A stretch of 64,000 nucleotides of DNA from OLB6 sp964620125 (GCA_964620125.1 CAZUGQ010000015.1:3337-67336), one strand, 5' to 3'. Positions 8,451 to 17,946 are shown, numbered from the stretch's first letter. A program made the numbers and translations. Notes: generated from the letters alone by a model not told the origin.

Positions 8451-9560
8451 ATGCCTGAGCCACTTAAGCTGTTCTTCAATGAACATGCTGTAGATGCAAT
8501 TGCTTCCATGGTAGCAACAGCTCAGCCATCGTTTGATAGGCAGAAGTTCGTGCATCTATCCGTAGACGGCCTTGATGCCTTGGAGCTACTACCCCGAGCA
8601 AAACACATTGCATTGGCACTCGAGCAAACGCTTACCGTTCCTGCCAACGAAGGACTGGATATCATCACGCGCAGCTTGCCACCCGTTGTGCACGTGGAAG
8701 AGAATCATGACTTCACGTCCTTCGTTTTCCTACCATTCACCTTTTACATACACAAGCACGGACCGAAGTACTTCGACGCTGGCATTCATGCCTGCTATGA
8801 AATCACCCAGCGTTTTACCGCTGAGTATTGCATACGCCCATTTCTGGAGGCGCACACTGAGCGAACACTTGCAGTGCTTGACGAATGGACGTCGGATAAG
8901 AGCCACCACGTTCGCCGTTTGGTAAGCGAAGGCACACGCCCACGCCTGCCCTGGGCAGCGCGCTTACCCATGTTTCAATCTGATCCGTGGCCAGTCATCC
9001 GTCTGTTAGACAAGCTCAAGGACGATTCATCACTCTACGTGCGAAGGTCGGTGGCAAACAATCTGAACGATGTTGGAAAGGACAATCCTCACGTTCTCAC
9101 GTCCGTATGCGCAGCGTGGTGGAAGGGGGCTTCGGCAGAGAGGATGTGGGTTGTTCGGCATGCACTCCGTTCGCTGATTAAGCAGGGGAACACCACGGCA
9201 CTCTCGATACTTGGCTACGGTAATGATGCAACAATCAGGATTCAGAATGTTGATGTTTCGCCATCATCACCAACTATTGGCGATACGATAACCATCGAGT
9301 TCACCGTTGTAAATACGGCACACGTGATCCAGCGATGTTTGGTTGACCTGGTGGTGCATTTCGTTAAAGCAAATGGCAGCACGAGCCCAAAGGTCTTCAA
9401 GCTTGCCGAGATGGAGTTGGAGCCTGAAGGTGAACGACGATTACGAAAAAGCATCTCCCTTAAACAGCATACCACACGAACACATTACCCGGGCACCCAT
9501 TCTCTGGATGTACAGGTGAATGGTGTGCGCTCTGCTCTTGGTACTTTTACTGTGCGTTGA
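8451..9560 (+). CDS. alkC: AlkC-type DNA alkylation repair glycosylase
   Basis: 369 residues. The N-terminal ~270 residues form the HEAT-like repeat domain of the AlkC/AlkD superfamily (for example DKSHHVRRLVSEGTRPRLPW, DDSSLYVRRSVANNLNDVGK, RMWVVRHALRSLIKQG), ending in LSILGYG. The C-terminal ~100 residues are a beta-rich Ig-like domain (SPTIGDTITIEFTVVNTA), as reported for some AlkC proteins. AlkC enzymes excise positively charged alkylated bases without base flipping. With the MGMT-family gene at 471-791 this is the second alkylation-repair gene in the window. Confidence 0.85.
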   Translation: MPEPLKLFFNEHAVDAIASMVATAQPSFDRQKFVHLSVDGLDALELLPRAKHIALALEQTLTVPANEGLDIITRSLPPVVHVEENHDFTSFVFLPFTFYIHKHGPKYFDAGIHACYEITQRFTAEYCIRPFLEAHTERTLAVLDEWTSDKSHHVRRLVSEGTRPRLPWAARLPMFQSDPWPVIRLLDKLKDDSSLYVRRSVANNLNDVGKDNPHVLTSVCAAWWKGASAERMWVVRHALRSLIKQGNTTALSILGYGNDATIRIQNVDVSPSSPTIGDTITIEFTVVNTAHVIQRCLVDLVVHFVKANGSTSPKVFKLAEMELEPEGERRLRKSISLKQHTTRTHYPGTHSLDVQVNGVRSALGTFTVR

Positions 9561-9607
9561 CGTCGGAACAACGATGCAAACACACCTACAGCAAACGGGC
9601 TGGAGTG

Positions 9608-10126
9608 TTAATAGATGTATCGGGACACAGCCATAAACACAACCGTAATTCCCATCATCCATGCAATCAATTTGCTGCCCGACTGAATTTGTGCTGATAA
9701 TGTTTGCAACTGCGCCTGCTGTTCCGGAGTTGGTGGTTGGCCACTTGAAGCGATACTTGCGCTAATCATGCCAATCTTCTTTGCACGTGGCCGCATGTAC
9801 GACATCCCATGCCCAAAGGTGAGAATACCAAGAAGACTACCAAGCCATACCACTGTGCCGTGGACTGACGTCAAATACATCGCATCGAAACCATTCGAGG
9901 CAATCCACAACAGTCGTATGCCTGTTAGAATCACCAGTAAAGGAGCGATGGTCATTACACTTACAAGCTTTGTGCGCGACGTGAGTGCCTGCATGAATGC
10001 TGACCCCTGCTGGCCAATTGCCTTTACTGCTGGTTGCACAAAGAAAGCCAATGAAAACGCCCATCCAGCCCAAAGTACCCCACACACGATATGGATCAAT
10101 CGTAGGCCAATCATTTCTCCCTGCAT
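9608..10126 (-). CDS. Predicted four-helix integral membrane protein
   Basis: 172 residues from the ATG at 10126 (GGAG upstream); a second ATG at 10114 also has a GGGAGA just before it, so the start is uncertain by four residues. Four hydrophobic stretches, the first with His (LRLIHIVCGVLWAGWAF), resemble the CopD-like protein at 7987-8430. A hydrophilic loop (SGQPPTPEQQAQLQTLSAQI) precedes the last helix. It is convergent with alkC and divergent from the barrel gene at 10181. No function can be assigned; haem or metal handling is only a guess from family resemblance. Confidence 0.65.
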   Translation of the reverse strand: MQGEMIGLRLIHIVCGVLWAGWAFSLAFFVQPAVKAIGQQGSAFMQALTSRTKLVSVMTIAPLLVILTGIRLLWIASNGFDAMYLTSVHGTVVWLGSLLGILTFGHGMSYMRPRAKKIGMISASIASSGQPPTPEQQAQLQTLSAQIQSGSKLIAWMMGITVVFMAVSRYIY

Positions 10127-10180
10127 GGGTGCTCTCCGTGTATTATGAAGGTGTTGCGGTAGGCAAATTTGCTTGACTTT

Positions 10181-11803
10181 ATGCTTCGCTCCAATCCATG
10201 CCTTCGCTTCCGTTCCGTTGCCGTCAGCATGCTGTTTGTTTGCGCCGTTGTCACTGGCCATGCTCAACAGGAGAAGAAGGAAGAGGTTAGCACCTATGCA
10301 GGCCTCAAACTGGGCCTGCAACTCGTTGCAATGGATTCAATTACGAGTGGCCCAGCAGGACTTACCGATCCCGTGGTAGCATTTCCAGCAGACTACGGGC
10401 TGATGTATGGCATCGAAGCCGGTGCTCGGCTTCCATTTTCCGATGCCCTGGCAATCAATACCGGCATTGGCTTCACGCTGAACTCAGTTGGCTTCCTCAC
10501 AACGCAACAGAGCACCGTGAATCCTCGGGGAGTTCCAATACCAGTTACAGTCGAGGAAACGCTGGATCTGAGCTGGTACGAACTCAACATGCTTGCCCGA
10601 CTGGAGTGGACGTTAGGCGGGTGGTTCGATGTTCAGTTGGGCCTCGGGGCAACCTTTCCCGGATCGATGACCGTGGTAGCGCGAGAGCGAATCCTAGAGC
10701 CACCCGAGGCCACCTACGATGAGCGCAATCGCGAACGACTACGATTCTCGGGTGGCCTGGTAAGTCAAGCAGCCTTGCGCACGGAGCTCCGTATTGCAGC
10801 GATACTGCGAATGACGGAGAAGCTGGACGTTGTTCCCTTCATCGAAGCTGCATACACTCCAACGTCGCTTGCCTCTCAGGTGAACATCAATACAGCATCA
10901 ATCAGTTTTGGAGCACAGGTTCGGCTTGCAACATCTTTTTTCGTGGAAACGGATGTTCCACCAATCATCCTGACTGCACCAAGAATACCCGAACATTTGC
11001 TTGTAAACACGGAGCGCAGATTCGATAGCCCCCTTCCAGAAATCTCGATGATTCGAGCACCATATCTGGCAACGGCTGTGCAGGTGCAACTCACAGGTCT
11101 TGACGCCCCCCCAACCAATAATGCCGACATCGTTGTTCGTGTACTGAATTGTCTGCGACTACGCCTTGCCGACACGGATATAGACCCCGAATCCACCATC
11201 TGGGATGCCACACGGTTCGAGCTGATTCACAAGGATTCCATACTCGATGCAACGCCGCCCACCGCCATCATCCGTGTTCGGTCAACCGCCGAAGCAGGTG
11301 TTGCTTCGGGCAGCGTTCGTGCCATGAGTGGTGGAGCATTGGCCTTCGAAAACACGTGGTCCGCCAGTACGGACACCGTTTTCTCCTGGCCATTACGTGA
11401 GCTGCCAGTAACGGCACTTGCCGGTGATACCACAGCGATACAGATTCACAGCACCGTTACCGATCATTTCGGAGGCGAAAGTGTTTCCATCCCGCAACAG
11501 ATTGTGGTGATACGCAGTCGGCCCACGAAGCGGTCAGCCCTTGTTCCCGATCTGGTTACTGCCGACTTTACCACACAAACATTCCTACGTGGAACCGATG
11601 ACCTTTCCAAGGCGGGAAGGGGCTTGGTAGCTGCACTTTCAGATCATGCGCGTGAGGCTCGTGTTATCCGATTCAAGGGCCCGATCGAACGGTGTAAGCG
11701 GGTTCTTAATGAGCTTGCGCCAACGGGAAATGTTCGTGTTGAGATGCCAAAGGAACAGGCTACCTCGGAGGACGATGCCGTAGTGGTGATGATTGAGCGC
11801 TGA
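10181..11803 (+). CDS. Secreted outer-membrane barrel-like protein, unknown function
   Basis: About 540 residues from the ATG at 10181. An N-terminal signal peptide (RFRSVAVSMLFVCAVVTGHAQ) is followed by ~230 residues of alternating amphipathic strands typical of a Bacteroidota outer-membrane barrel (YAGLKLGLQLVAMDS, GIEAGARLPFSDALAINTGI). The C-terminal half (~280-540) is a different, probably periplasmic region; its last ~100 residues (RGTDDLSKAGRGLVAALSDH, RVIRFKGPIERCKRVLNEL) loosely recall OmpA-type domains but no clear motif is present. Divergent from the membrane protein at 9608-10126. Not recognised as a named family. Confidence 0.7.
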   Translation: MLRSNPCLRFRSVAVSMLFVCAVVTGHAQQEKKEEVSTYAGLKLGLQLVAMDSITSGPAGLTDPVVAFPADYGLMYGIEAGARLPFSDALAINTGIGFTLNSVGFLTTQQSTVNPRGVPIPVTVEETLDLSWYELNMLARLEWTLGGWFDVQLGLGATFPGSMTVVARERILEPPEATYDERNRERLRFSGGLVSQAALRTELRIAAILRMTEKLDVVPFIEAAYTPTSLASQVNINTASISFGAQVRLATSFFVETDVPPIILTAPRIPEHLLVNTERRFDSPLPEISMIRAPYLATAVQVQLTGLDAPPTNNADIVVRVLNCLRLRLADTDIDPESTIWDATRFELIHKDSILDATPPTAIIRVRSTAEAGVASGSVRAMSGGALAFENTWSASTDTVFSWPLRELPVTALAGDTTAIQIHSTVTDHFGGESVSIPQQIVVIRSRPTKRSALVPDLVTADFTTQTFLRGTDDLSKAGRGLVAALSDHAREARVIRFKGPIERCKRVLNELAPTGNVRVEMPKEQATSEDDAVVVMIER

Positions 11804-11918
11804 GGTCTTCGCGTACTTACTACGCACCCCTGCCTTTGCTGTTAATCCTCCTGTTTGCCGCACCGTCTCAACGCACCGCGCACACTGGTGATGGTCAAGC
11901 CAACAGTCTACACTCACG

Positions 11919-11953
11919 ATAAACGAAAACGGCATCCTCGCTAGAGGATGCCG
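11919..11953 (-). terminator. Terminator of the sigma/anti-sigma operon
   Basis: On the minus strand CGGCATCCTC-TAGC-GAGGATGCCG is followed by TTTTCGTTT. The 10-bp perfect stem lies 25 bases after the stop of the gene at 11978-12562. Confidence 0.8.
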
Positions 11954-11977
11954 CTGTACAGTGTTTGCACGTTTACG

Positions 11978-12562
11978 TTATCTGCCTATCGAGTTCCGGA
12001 ACGAAGCAATCTCTTGCAGCAATCGTGTTTCATTTGCTGATCGAGCCAGCCGTTCTGCAGCATCCAACGACCACTGAACCTTGTCCTTCCTGTCGTGCAG
12101 ATTCAGCGTTCGAGCCAGGTTGAAATACGTCTGAGCGGCTGCGGCAAGGTCACCTCGTTGCTCGGAAACACCAGCCAGGGCAACCTGGTCGTCGATGAGT
12201 TTATCAACTGCCGCCACGTTCTTTTCAACGCGGAAGGCAACCGGCTCGGACCGTCCCGGACCAGCAGGTTGTGTAGCCTTTACTGGCGCCTGTTCGGCAG
12301 GAGCAGTGAACTCGAATGTTGGCTGTGTGGAGCTTGTTTCAAGTGAAGGGGTAGATGTAACCTGAACTACGGTTCGGTTCGATTGGAAAACCAGAAGGCT
12401 GAGCACAGTCAACAGTGCTGCCACCCCGAGGATGGGACCCACTCGGTTGCCTCGCGGCTTGATACGTGCGTGAAGATCTGCACGCGTCTTCTCGTACTGC
12501 GGCTCTACGGCATTGGCCGTAACCTCAGCGTATTGTTTGAGAAGTTGGTCCAGGGGTTTCAT
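11978..12562 (-). CDS. Single-pass membrane protein, putative anti-sigma factor
   Basis: 194 residues. A short cytoplasmic N-terminus (~40 residues, MKPLDQLLKQYAEV) is followed by one transmembrane segment (VGPILGVAALLTVLSLLVF), a Thr/Pro-rich periplasmic linker, and a helical tail with TPR-like character (GDLAAAAQTYFNLARTLNLH). Its ATG overlaps the sigma-factor TGA (ATGA). Small membrane proteins encoded directly after ECF sigma genes are usually their anti-sigma factors; no zinc-binding anti-sigma motif is visible, so the role is inferred from position and topology. Confidence 0.65.
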   Translation of the reverse strand: MKPLDQLLKQYAEVTANAVEPQYEKTRADLHARIKPRGNRVGPILGVAALLTVLSLLVFQSNRTVVQVTSTPSLETSSTQPTFEFTAPAEQAPVKATQPAGPGRSEPVAFRVEKNVAAVDKLIDDQVALAGVSEQRGDLAAAAQTYFNLARTLNLHDRKDKVQWSLDAAERLARSANETRLLQEIASFRNSIGR

Positions 12563-13128
12563 GATTCTTCTTCCACAAGATGTCGTAAGATGGCTGCCAG
12601 CTTGATTCTGGCTCTGTATAGGCGGGTTTTTACAAGCTCTGTTGAGATCCCTTCGGACTCAGCAATGTCTGCAACCCCCATATCTGCAAAGTACTTGAGC
12701 ATGATTACCGTTCGAAACTCTTCAGGGAGCTGCAGGATAGCTTTCCGAACGTGTTCTGCTTCGTCCTCTTCTTCCAGCCCTCTATCGGAGTAGGAGGGTA
12801 GATCTTCCACTGTGTTCACCGACGGCCGACGTTTCCTGTTACGGAATTCCGTGCGAGCCGCATTTCGGGCTATGGTGAACAGCCACGCTTCAAAATTACC
12901 ACTAACAAACCGATCACGTGCCTCATACATCTTCAGCATCGTGATGCTAAAAAGGTCCTTGGCATCGTCCGTAGACGTGGTAACCGCCAAGCAGTAGGCC
13001 ATGAGCGGTTTCCTGATCGCGTCATACAACTCATCAAACGCTGAACGGTTGCCATTTCTGGTTTCCGCAAACAACTGCGTTAGATGTTCATTCGAGGAAG
13101 TAGCCTTCGACTCCTCGTTTTCTTGCAT
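12559..13128 (-). CDS. ECF-family RNA polymerase sigma factor
   Basis: 189 residues from the ATG at 13128; a longer in-frame extension upstream runs through an inverted repeat and is not credible. Region 2 (SAFDELYDAIRKPLMAYCLA, FEAWLFTIARNAARTEFRNR) and region 4 (LPEEFRTVIMLKYFADMG with helix-turn-helix VADIAESEGISTELVKTRLY) are both present, with no region 1 or 3, the ECF layout. It would direct RNA polymerase to a stress or envelope regulon under control of the membrane protein encoded by the overlapping downstream gene. Confidence 0.92.
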   Translation of the reverse strand: MQENEESKATSSNEHLTQLFAETRNGNRSAFDELYDAIRKPLMAYCLAVTTSTDDAKDLFSITMLKMYEARDRFVSGNFEAWLFTIARNAARTEFRNRKRRPSVNTVEDLPSYSDRGLEEEDEAEHVRKAILQLPEEFRTVIMLKYFADMGVADIAESEGISTELVKTRLYRARIKLAAILRHLVEEES

Positions 13129-13234
13129 TCGAGTCACCCAACTCCCCTGTTGTCGTGCCGTTACATCAGGTTCCGCATCAATCACACCGAAAACTACTAC
13201 ATGTGGTAAAACGGACGATTTGGTTCCAAAGAGT

Positions 13235-13278
13235 CCAGCCCGGCATGGTGCACCTGATGGTACCCCTTGCCGGGCTGG
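13235..13278. repeat. Large imperfect palindrome between cytochrome and sigma genes
   Basis: Arms CCAGCCCGGCA (13235-13245) and TGCCGGGCTGG (13268-13278) are perfect complements; inside lie two smaller palindromes, GGTGCACC and GGTACC, that can extend the stem. It is 47 bases past the cytochrome stop and 107 bases before the sigma start on the minus strand. No T-run follows, so it may be a structured leader or a processing site rather than a terminator. Confidence 0.55.
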
Positions 13279-13324
13279 CTGGCGTGGTGAAAGCACACGC
13301 CTGTGTGAGCCGGAACTAGCGCAT

Positions 13325-13894
13325 CTATTTTGGCAGTTTTGGTGAAAAGTCGAAGTAAGCCGTTGCTGGCGCAGCTCCTGGTGGCAGTGCTGGTGGTGCT
13401 TCTTCGCCTTTGGGACCCAGGTGTTTGATGAAGGCGAATATGGCGCCCAGATCCTCTTTCGTCATGTTGTGGAGTGACCAGTAGGGCATCGGCGGAGTAG
13501 CCTGATACGTGCTCACAAAATTCACCCAATCCGTTTCGCTCATCCGCTGAACCATCGTTCGCAGATTCCAGGGGTAGCTTACTCCCCACGGTCCGGCGAA
13601 ACCAAGCGAAGAGCCAACAAGCCACTCACTTTCGGGTACATCGATGTTCCCTTGCATGAATTGGGGTGTGTGGCAGTCGTTGCAACCGGCAACGGACACG
13701 AGGTACCGACCGCGGCTGATGCGCTTACGTTCATTCTTATCCTGGTTGGAGGACTTGCCTCCAGCCATCGCTACGTCGACGGTTCCAATCAAGATCAGAA
13801 CCAGGGATGCCAGCACGGCGGCTGGCCAAAACCGAAGGAAAATGTTCATGGCGTTCATGATCGTTACGGTGAAAGTGTTGTTCGAAGTGTTCAT
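13325..13894 (-). CDS. Monohaem c-type cytochrome, membrane-anchored
   Basis: About 189 residues from ATG 13894; ATG at 13858 is an alternative and an upstream ATG at 13933 is less likely. A hydrophobic N-terminal segment (FWPAAVLASLVLILIGTVDV) is a signal anchor. The single haem motif is CNDCH at about residue 70, and the distal Met is probably in ATPPMPYWSLHNMTKEDL, which with IFAFIKHLGPKG matches cytochrome c subunits that accept electrons from membrane dehydrogenases. The C-terminus is Pro/Ala-rich. No partner dehydrogenase is adjacent; it is divergent from the 506-residue protein gene at 13984. Confidence 0.88.
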   Translation of the reverse strand: MNTSNNTFTVTIMNAMNIFLRFWPAAVLASLVLILIGTVDVAMAGGKSSNQDKNERKRISRGRYLVSVAGCNDCHTPQFMQGNIDVPESEWLVGSSLGFAGPWGVSYPWNLRTMVQRMSETDWVNFVSTYQATPPMPYWSLHNMTKEDLGAIFAFIKHLGPKGEEAPPALPPGAAPATAYFDFSPKLPK

Positions 13895-13983
13895 TGTGCA
13901 TCGAGGCTCCGTGCCCTGTTTTCTCAGATGCAACCTACGGGCCTTTCATGCACCAGTTCGACGAATTTTGTGATATTTGTCCG

Positions 13984-15504
13984 ATGTCTAAAGCTCCATC
14001 TTCTGAACTGTTTGACCTTATTAAAGCCCTTTCCAAGACGGAAAAACGCTACGTCAAACAAGAAATGAAGCGGCACGTGCTGCACGGTACAAGCCAGGCC
14101 GAGCTCTTATTTGATGCGATAGCGGAACAGAGTACCTACAACGAAGCCGAGATCAAGACACGGTTTCGAACAAAGGGATTTGCAAAACGACTGCCCGAAG
14201 CCAAGCGAGAGCTGTTGGAGGTAATTCTTCGCGCAATGCGCCAATACCATGCCCATCGCAACGTGCGTCGGAGATCGCTAACCGCTGTGCTCGATGCAGA
14301 TTTCCTAAGGCTTCGCGGTTTGTACAGGTTGGCGGAGCAGAGGTTACTTCATGCCGCAGAAGACACCAAGCTTGTTTCCGATGATGTTGTAAACGTGCTC
14401 GTGGCAGCATCCCTGAATGACACGTTGCGAATGCAGCACAAGCTGCCACCCGTGCATTCAACACCGGATGAGGATGCCGTTGTGCGCAGCGCACGCAACC
14501 TGGAGGAGGCCACCTTCATCCAAGCGCTGCTGGACAGAATGGAAAAGCTCATTGAAGAGTACGGCCAAACTTCTACTCCCGCATTGAGGGCCTTGGCTGC
14601 AGACTTAGTGAGCGCTGGCGAGAAACGTTTTCCATTACAGTCCGATGCAGCACAATCCGATTGGCTTACTCTCCTAAGCAAAAAGGCATTGTTCATTGAT
14701 CTTGATCCGGCTGCCGCCTTACGATACGACCGCTCCCGGCTTGACCTTATCGAACGCAATGAAGCCTACCGCCAAGCAAATCACCTTCAGTGGGTTGGAC
14801 TTCTCCATGGTGTTGCCTTGCGCCTTCTTATCACCGGAAACATTCCTGAAGCACTTCCACTTCGCGACAGAATTCATGACTATTGGGTGAAGAGAAGGGC
14901 CACACTTTCGCCACACAACAGGCGCATAGTAGGCTCGCAATACCTGAACATCGAGATCCAGCTTGCTCTTCAGTCAATGGAGTTGGAGCGCCTGCAGGAG
15001 AATATCGATATGGTTGACTCCGTTCTCGATGAAATGGAGGAAGCTGGACCCACCGAAACCGGTATCGCCTGCACCTTTAACATTGCACTCATACAATTCG
15101 GGCTCGGACGGTACCGGGACGTAACCCGGAGAATTCACGCACTTGAAGATTACCCGGATTCAATGCGCGTGGAATTGCACACTGCCAGCAGGTTGCTACA
15201 CATTCTTTGCCATGTTGATCAAGGTCACGAAAGCGTCGTTACAAGCCTCGTTCGATCCGAGCGCCGTCGGGCTAAAGGAACCGCCATCCCCGCAGATCAA
15301 GATGTATTGCTCTCCATCGCAACAAAACACTTCAGCCTTCCGCAGGGATCTCGGCTAACAGCAGCTTATAAGAAAGCTCTGGAGAGCCTTGAGGCTATCC
15401 CGAAACCAGAGGGCGAGTTGGTTACTTCGCTGTTTGGTTTTAAGGCTTGGCTTCAATCCAAGATTCTTCGCAAGCGTTGGCGCGACGTGCTCGCATCACA
15501 GTAG
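13984..15504 (+). CDS. Alpha-helical protein of unknown function
   Basis: 506 residues from the ATG at 13984. The opening (SSELFDLIKALSKTEKRYVKQ) resembles a widespread but uncharacterised Bacteroidota family that begins with a L-I-K-x-L-S-K-x-E-K-R-Y motif. The rest is almost wholly helical with charged repeats that may form a TPR-like solenoid (for example LERLQENIDMVDSVLDEMEE, IALIQFGLGRYRDVTRRIHA). No signal peptide, membrane span or catalytic motif was seen. It is divergent from the cytochrome c gene. Function unknown. Confidence 0.7.
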   Translation: MSKAPSSELFDLIKALSKTEKRYVKQEMKRHVLHGTSQAELLFDAIAEQSTYNEAEIKTRFRTKGFAKRLPEAKRELLEVILRAMRQYHAHRNVRRRSLTAVLDADFLRLRGLYRLAEQRLLHAAEDTKLVSDDVVNVLVAASLNDTLRMQHKLPPVHSTPDEDAVVRSARNLEEATFIQALLDRMEKLIEEYGQTSTPALRALAADLVSAGEKRFPLQSDAAQSDWLTLLSKKALFIDLDPAAALRYDRSRLDLIERNEAYRQANHLQWVGLLHGVALRLLITGNIPEALPLRDRIHDYWVKRRATLSPHNRRIVGSQYLNIEIQLALQSMELERLQENIDMVDSVLDEMEEAGPTETGIACTFNIALIQFGLGRYRDVTRRIHALEDYPDSMRVELHTASRLLHILCHVDQGHESVVTSLVRSERRRAKGTAIPADQDVLLSIATKHFSLPQGSRLTAAYKKALESLEAIPKPEGELVTSLFGFKAWLQSKILRKRWRDVLASQ

Positions 15505-15825
15505 CACGTTTACGGCTACCACCCACACGATCAAAACCGGTCTTCGACGAACAACGTTAGGGTGTTTTGTCACGCCACTTCACCGATCCAGCCACAGTAA
15601 ACAAACGAAAATTTTTCCACATTAACCCACGCTTCCAAGCAACGTTATAAACCACCGGGAACCCACGGATTGCTGCAAACGTCGTAACCACGGCTCTTCG
15701 TGAACCGGCCGCGCTAACCCTATCACCATCATGAACTTGTATTCATGATGCAATTGAACAACACGTTTGGTGTCCATGGCGTACAGGCGTATATTCCAAC
15801 CCATAGAATGAGGCGGAGGAAATTA
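15505..15825. other. Intergenic region before the transglycosylase gene
   Basis: No credible gene. It holds a perfect 9-bp inverted repeat CATCATGAA / TTCATGATG at 15727-15750 (6-base loop), 76 bases before the next start, and an AT-rich patch around 15600-15630 with one TTTTCCACA sequence (15613-15621). The inverted repeat could be an operator. Otherwise nothing recognisable. Confidence 0.4.
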
Positions 15826-17940
15826 ATGCAGCACCTTTCACGGTTCGGGGCTTGGACGGCATTTCTGCTAGTTCTACTGCTGAACGCTGCCCTTCTGTCC
15901 GGCACTGAGTTTCCGACAGCAGACACCACTCGAACCTATTTCCCGGATGAGTTTTCAGACCTGGATGAAGGGGGCTCAGGTGCATCACTAAGCCAACTGG
16001 AGCCGGCTGTTACAGAGCGACTGGACAGAGCACGCGATGCCTACTTTACCGCACTTTCCTGGATAGAAAAGCGGGACACTGTTCGTGCAGCGCGAGAATT
16101 CGAAAAAACAATCCGCCTGCTCAACGAACTCTCGTCGGAACCGGGAATCGAGCTAGTGCCCGATTTCACAGATCTCGTTACGAGTGTGATCGAGGACTAT
16201 GAGGCCTACATCACCAACATAGACAAGCTTGATGAAGACGCCTCGATTTCCATCCTGCGTCGGAAGATGTTCGACGACATCGAGCGCAAACCGGCTGTTG
16301 AACCCATAGCGGGTGCAACACCAAAGCCCCCTGCCAAAAAGAAGGCCACAACCATTGCCCTGCCGATGAATGAGGATGTGGAGAAGAGTCTGCAATTCCT
16401 CACCACCGACCGCGGTCGCCCATACATGAAGCGCTGGTTGGAACGCAGTGGCAGGTGGTTTCCGGTTCTGCGCCAGATAGCCCGTGAAGAAGACATGCCA
16501 GAGGAAATCATCTACCTGGCCATGATGGAATCCGGACTCAACCCCAATGCTGTTTCCTGGGCCAAGGCTGTTGGCATGTGGCAGTTTATTGCCAGCACGG
16601 GCAAGATGTACGACTTGGAGGTAGGCCCATGGGTCGACGAGCGCCGAAACGTGGAAAAGGCTACACGTGCAGCAATGCGGTTCCTCAAGGATTTGTACAA
16701 CGAACTTGGTGATTGGCATCTTGCCTTGGCAGCGTACAACTGTGGCCCTGGTGGAGTTCGCAGAGCAAGAAGGCGTGCCGGCCTTCCCGACGGCAACTTT
16801 TGGGAGATACGGGACAAGCTGCCACGAGAAACACGGAACTATGTGCCCCTGTACATCGCAACTACGTTGGTGACGATGAACCCCGAACAGTATGGCTTTC
16901 CGGCGGACTCGCTCACCATGCATACCCCACTGCACTTTGACACGTTCACCGTTCCCGAGGCAGTGAATCTGGCGGCGCTGGCAAAGTGTGCCGGAATCTC
17001 TGAAGACTCACTAAAGGCTCTAAACCCGGAGTTGGTGCGGCCATGCACTCCGCCAAATGTGGCCTATAAGCTAAAGATCCCACCAACATCCAAGGATGCA
17101 ATGGCGCGGAACTTTGCCCTCCTCACAGCCAAGGAAAAAGAGCCGTGGGTGACACATGTGGTGCAACGCAGAGAAACGCTGGCTGGCATTGCACGCACAT
17201 ACAACGTAACCGTAGCTGACCTCGCAGCAATCAACGGCATCAAGGGGTACAAGAGCAGGCTGCGGCGCGGAGCCAAACTTCGAGTGCCGGTAACGGATGC
17301 CAAGGATGAACCTGCGTTGATTGCCAAGACAAACGCAACTGCGCCAACAACAACTCAACCACCTATCCCAACCGATACTACCTCGCGGCAACTGCACGTT
17401 GTGCGAAGTGGTGAAACTCTCACCTCCATCGCCACGCGATACAGCGTTCGGGTTGATGATCTTCGATCGTGGAATGACATGGCCCCAACCGATCAGGCCG
17501 TGCTTCCAGGAGACACGCTGATCGTTTCGGTTGTAGGCAGGCCTACCACCGTTGCCTCCGTGGAACGCATCCGCGTAAAGAAAGTGGTGAACCACAAGGT
17601 TCGCAAAGGAGAAACGCTCACGGACATTGCCCAGCGCTACGGCACATCGGTTTCGTCCATTCGATCACTCAATCACATGAGCAGGCGCTCCGCCTTGAAA
17701 TATGGAACCTCAATCAAGGTAGAAACAACTGTTGTTACCAACCGAACAGTAGCCGAAACTCCTGCCCGATCAACAACCACGAAGGCAGCTTCCAGTAAAT
17801 ACTACACCGTTCGTAGGGGCGACACCTTAAGTGGCATCGCCGAGCGAAACAACAAAACCATCGCCGAATTGCGTGCGATGAACCCATCCGTTGGAAAACG
17901 CGGCGTGATCCGAGCCGGCCAGAAGCTTCGCGTGCAATAA
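15826..17940 (+). CDS. MltD-like lytic transglycosylase with four LysM repeats
   Basis: 704 residues; the ATG at 15826 is preceded by GGAGGA at 15815-15820, which settles the start. N-terminal signal (FGAWTAFLLVLLLNAALLSG). Residues ~195-320 are an SLT domain: catalytic Glu in YLAMMESGLNPNA, then KAVGMWQFIASTGKMYDL and HLALAAYNCGPGGVRRARR. Four LysM peptidoglycan-binding repeats follow (~445, 525, 590 and 655), each with a G/RETL or GDTL core such as VRRGDTLSGIAERNNKTIAE. It should cleave peptidoglycan glycan strands in the periplasm. Two AGGGGGCT-family octamers lie in the linker-coding part. The next gene starts 21 bases downstream. Confidence 0.93.
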   Translation: MQHLSRFGAWTAFLLVLLLNAALLSGTEFPTADTTRTYFPDEFSDLDEGGSGASLSQLEPAVTERLDRARDAYFTALSWIEKRDTVRAAREFEKTIRLLNELSSEPGIELVPDFTDLVTSVIEDYEAYITNIDKLDEDASISILRRKMFDDIERKPAVEPIAGATPKPPAKKKATTIALPMNEDVEKSLQFLTTDRGRPYMKRWLERSGRWFPVLRQIAREEDMPEEIIYLAMMESGLNPNAVSWAKAVGMWQFIASTGKMYDLEVGPWVDERRNVEKATRAAMRFLKDLYNELGDWHLALAAYNCGPGGVRRARRRAGLPDGNFWEIRDKLPRETRNYVPLYIATTLVTMNPEQYGFPADSLTMHTPLHFDTFTVPEAVNLAALAKCAGISEDSLKALNPELVRPCTPPNVAYKLKIPPTSKDAMARNFALLTAKEKEPWVTHVVQRRETLAGIARTYNVTVADLAAINGIKGYKSRLRRGAKLRVPVTDAKDEPALIAKTNATAPTTTQPPIPTDTTSRQLHVVRSGETLTSIATRYSVRVDDLRSWNDMAPTDQAVLPGDTLIVSVVGRPTTVASVERIRVKKVVNHKVRKGETLTDIAQRYGTSVSSIRSLNHMSRRSALKYGTSIKVETTVVTNRTVAETPARSTTTKAASSKYYTVRRGDTLSGIAERNNKTIAELRAMNPSVGKRGVIRAGQKLRVQ

Positions 17941-17946
17941 GCTCCG

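Noticed and set aside
11639..11935. 98-codon minus-strand frame after the barrel gene
   Set aside because: It overlaps the barrel gene antisense and the sigma-operon terminator and has no protein-like pattern.
15613..15621. DnaA-box-like TTTTCCACA
   Set aside because: A single relaxed match in an AT-rich spacer; no cluster.
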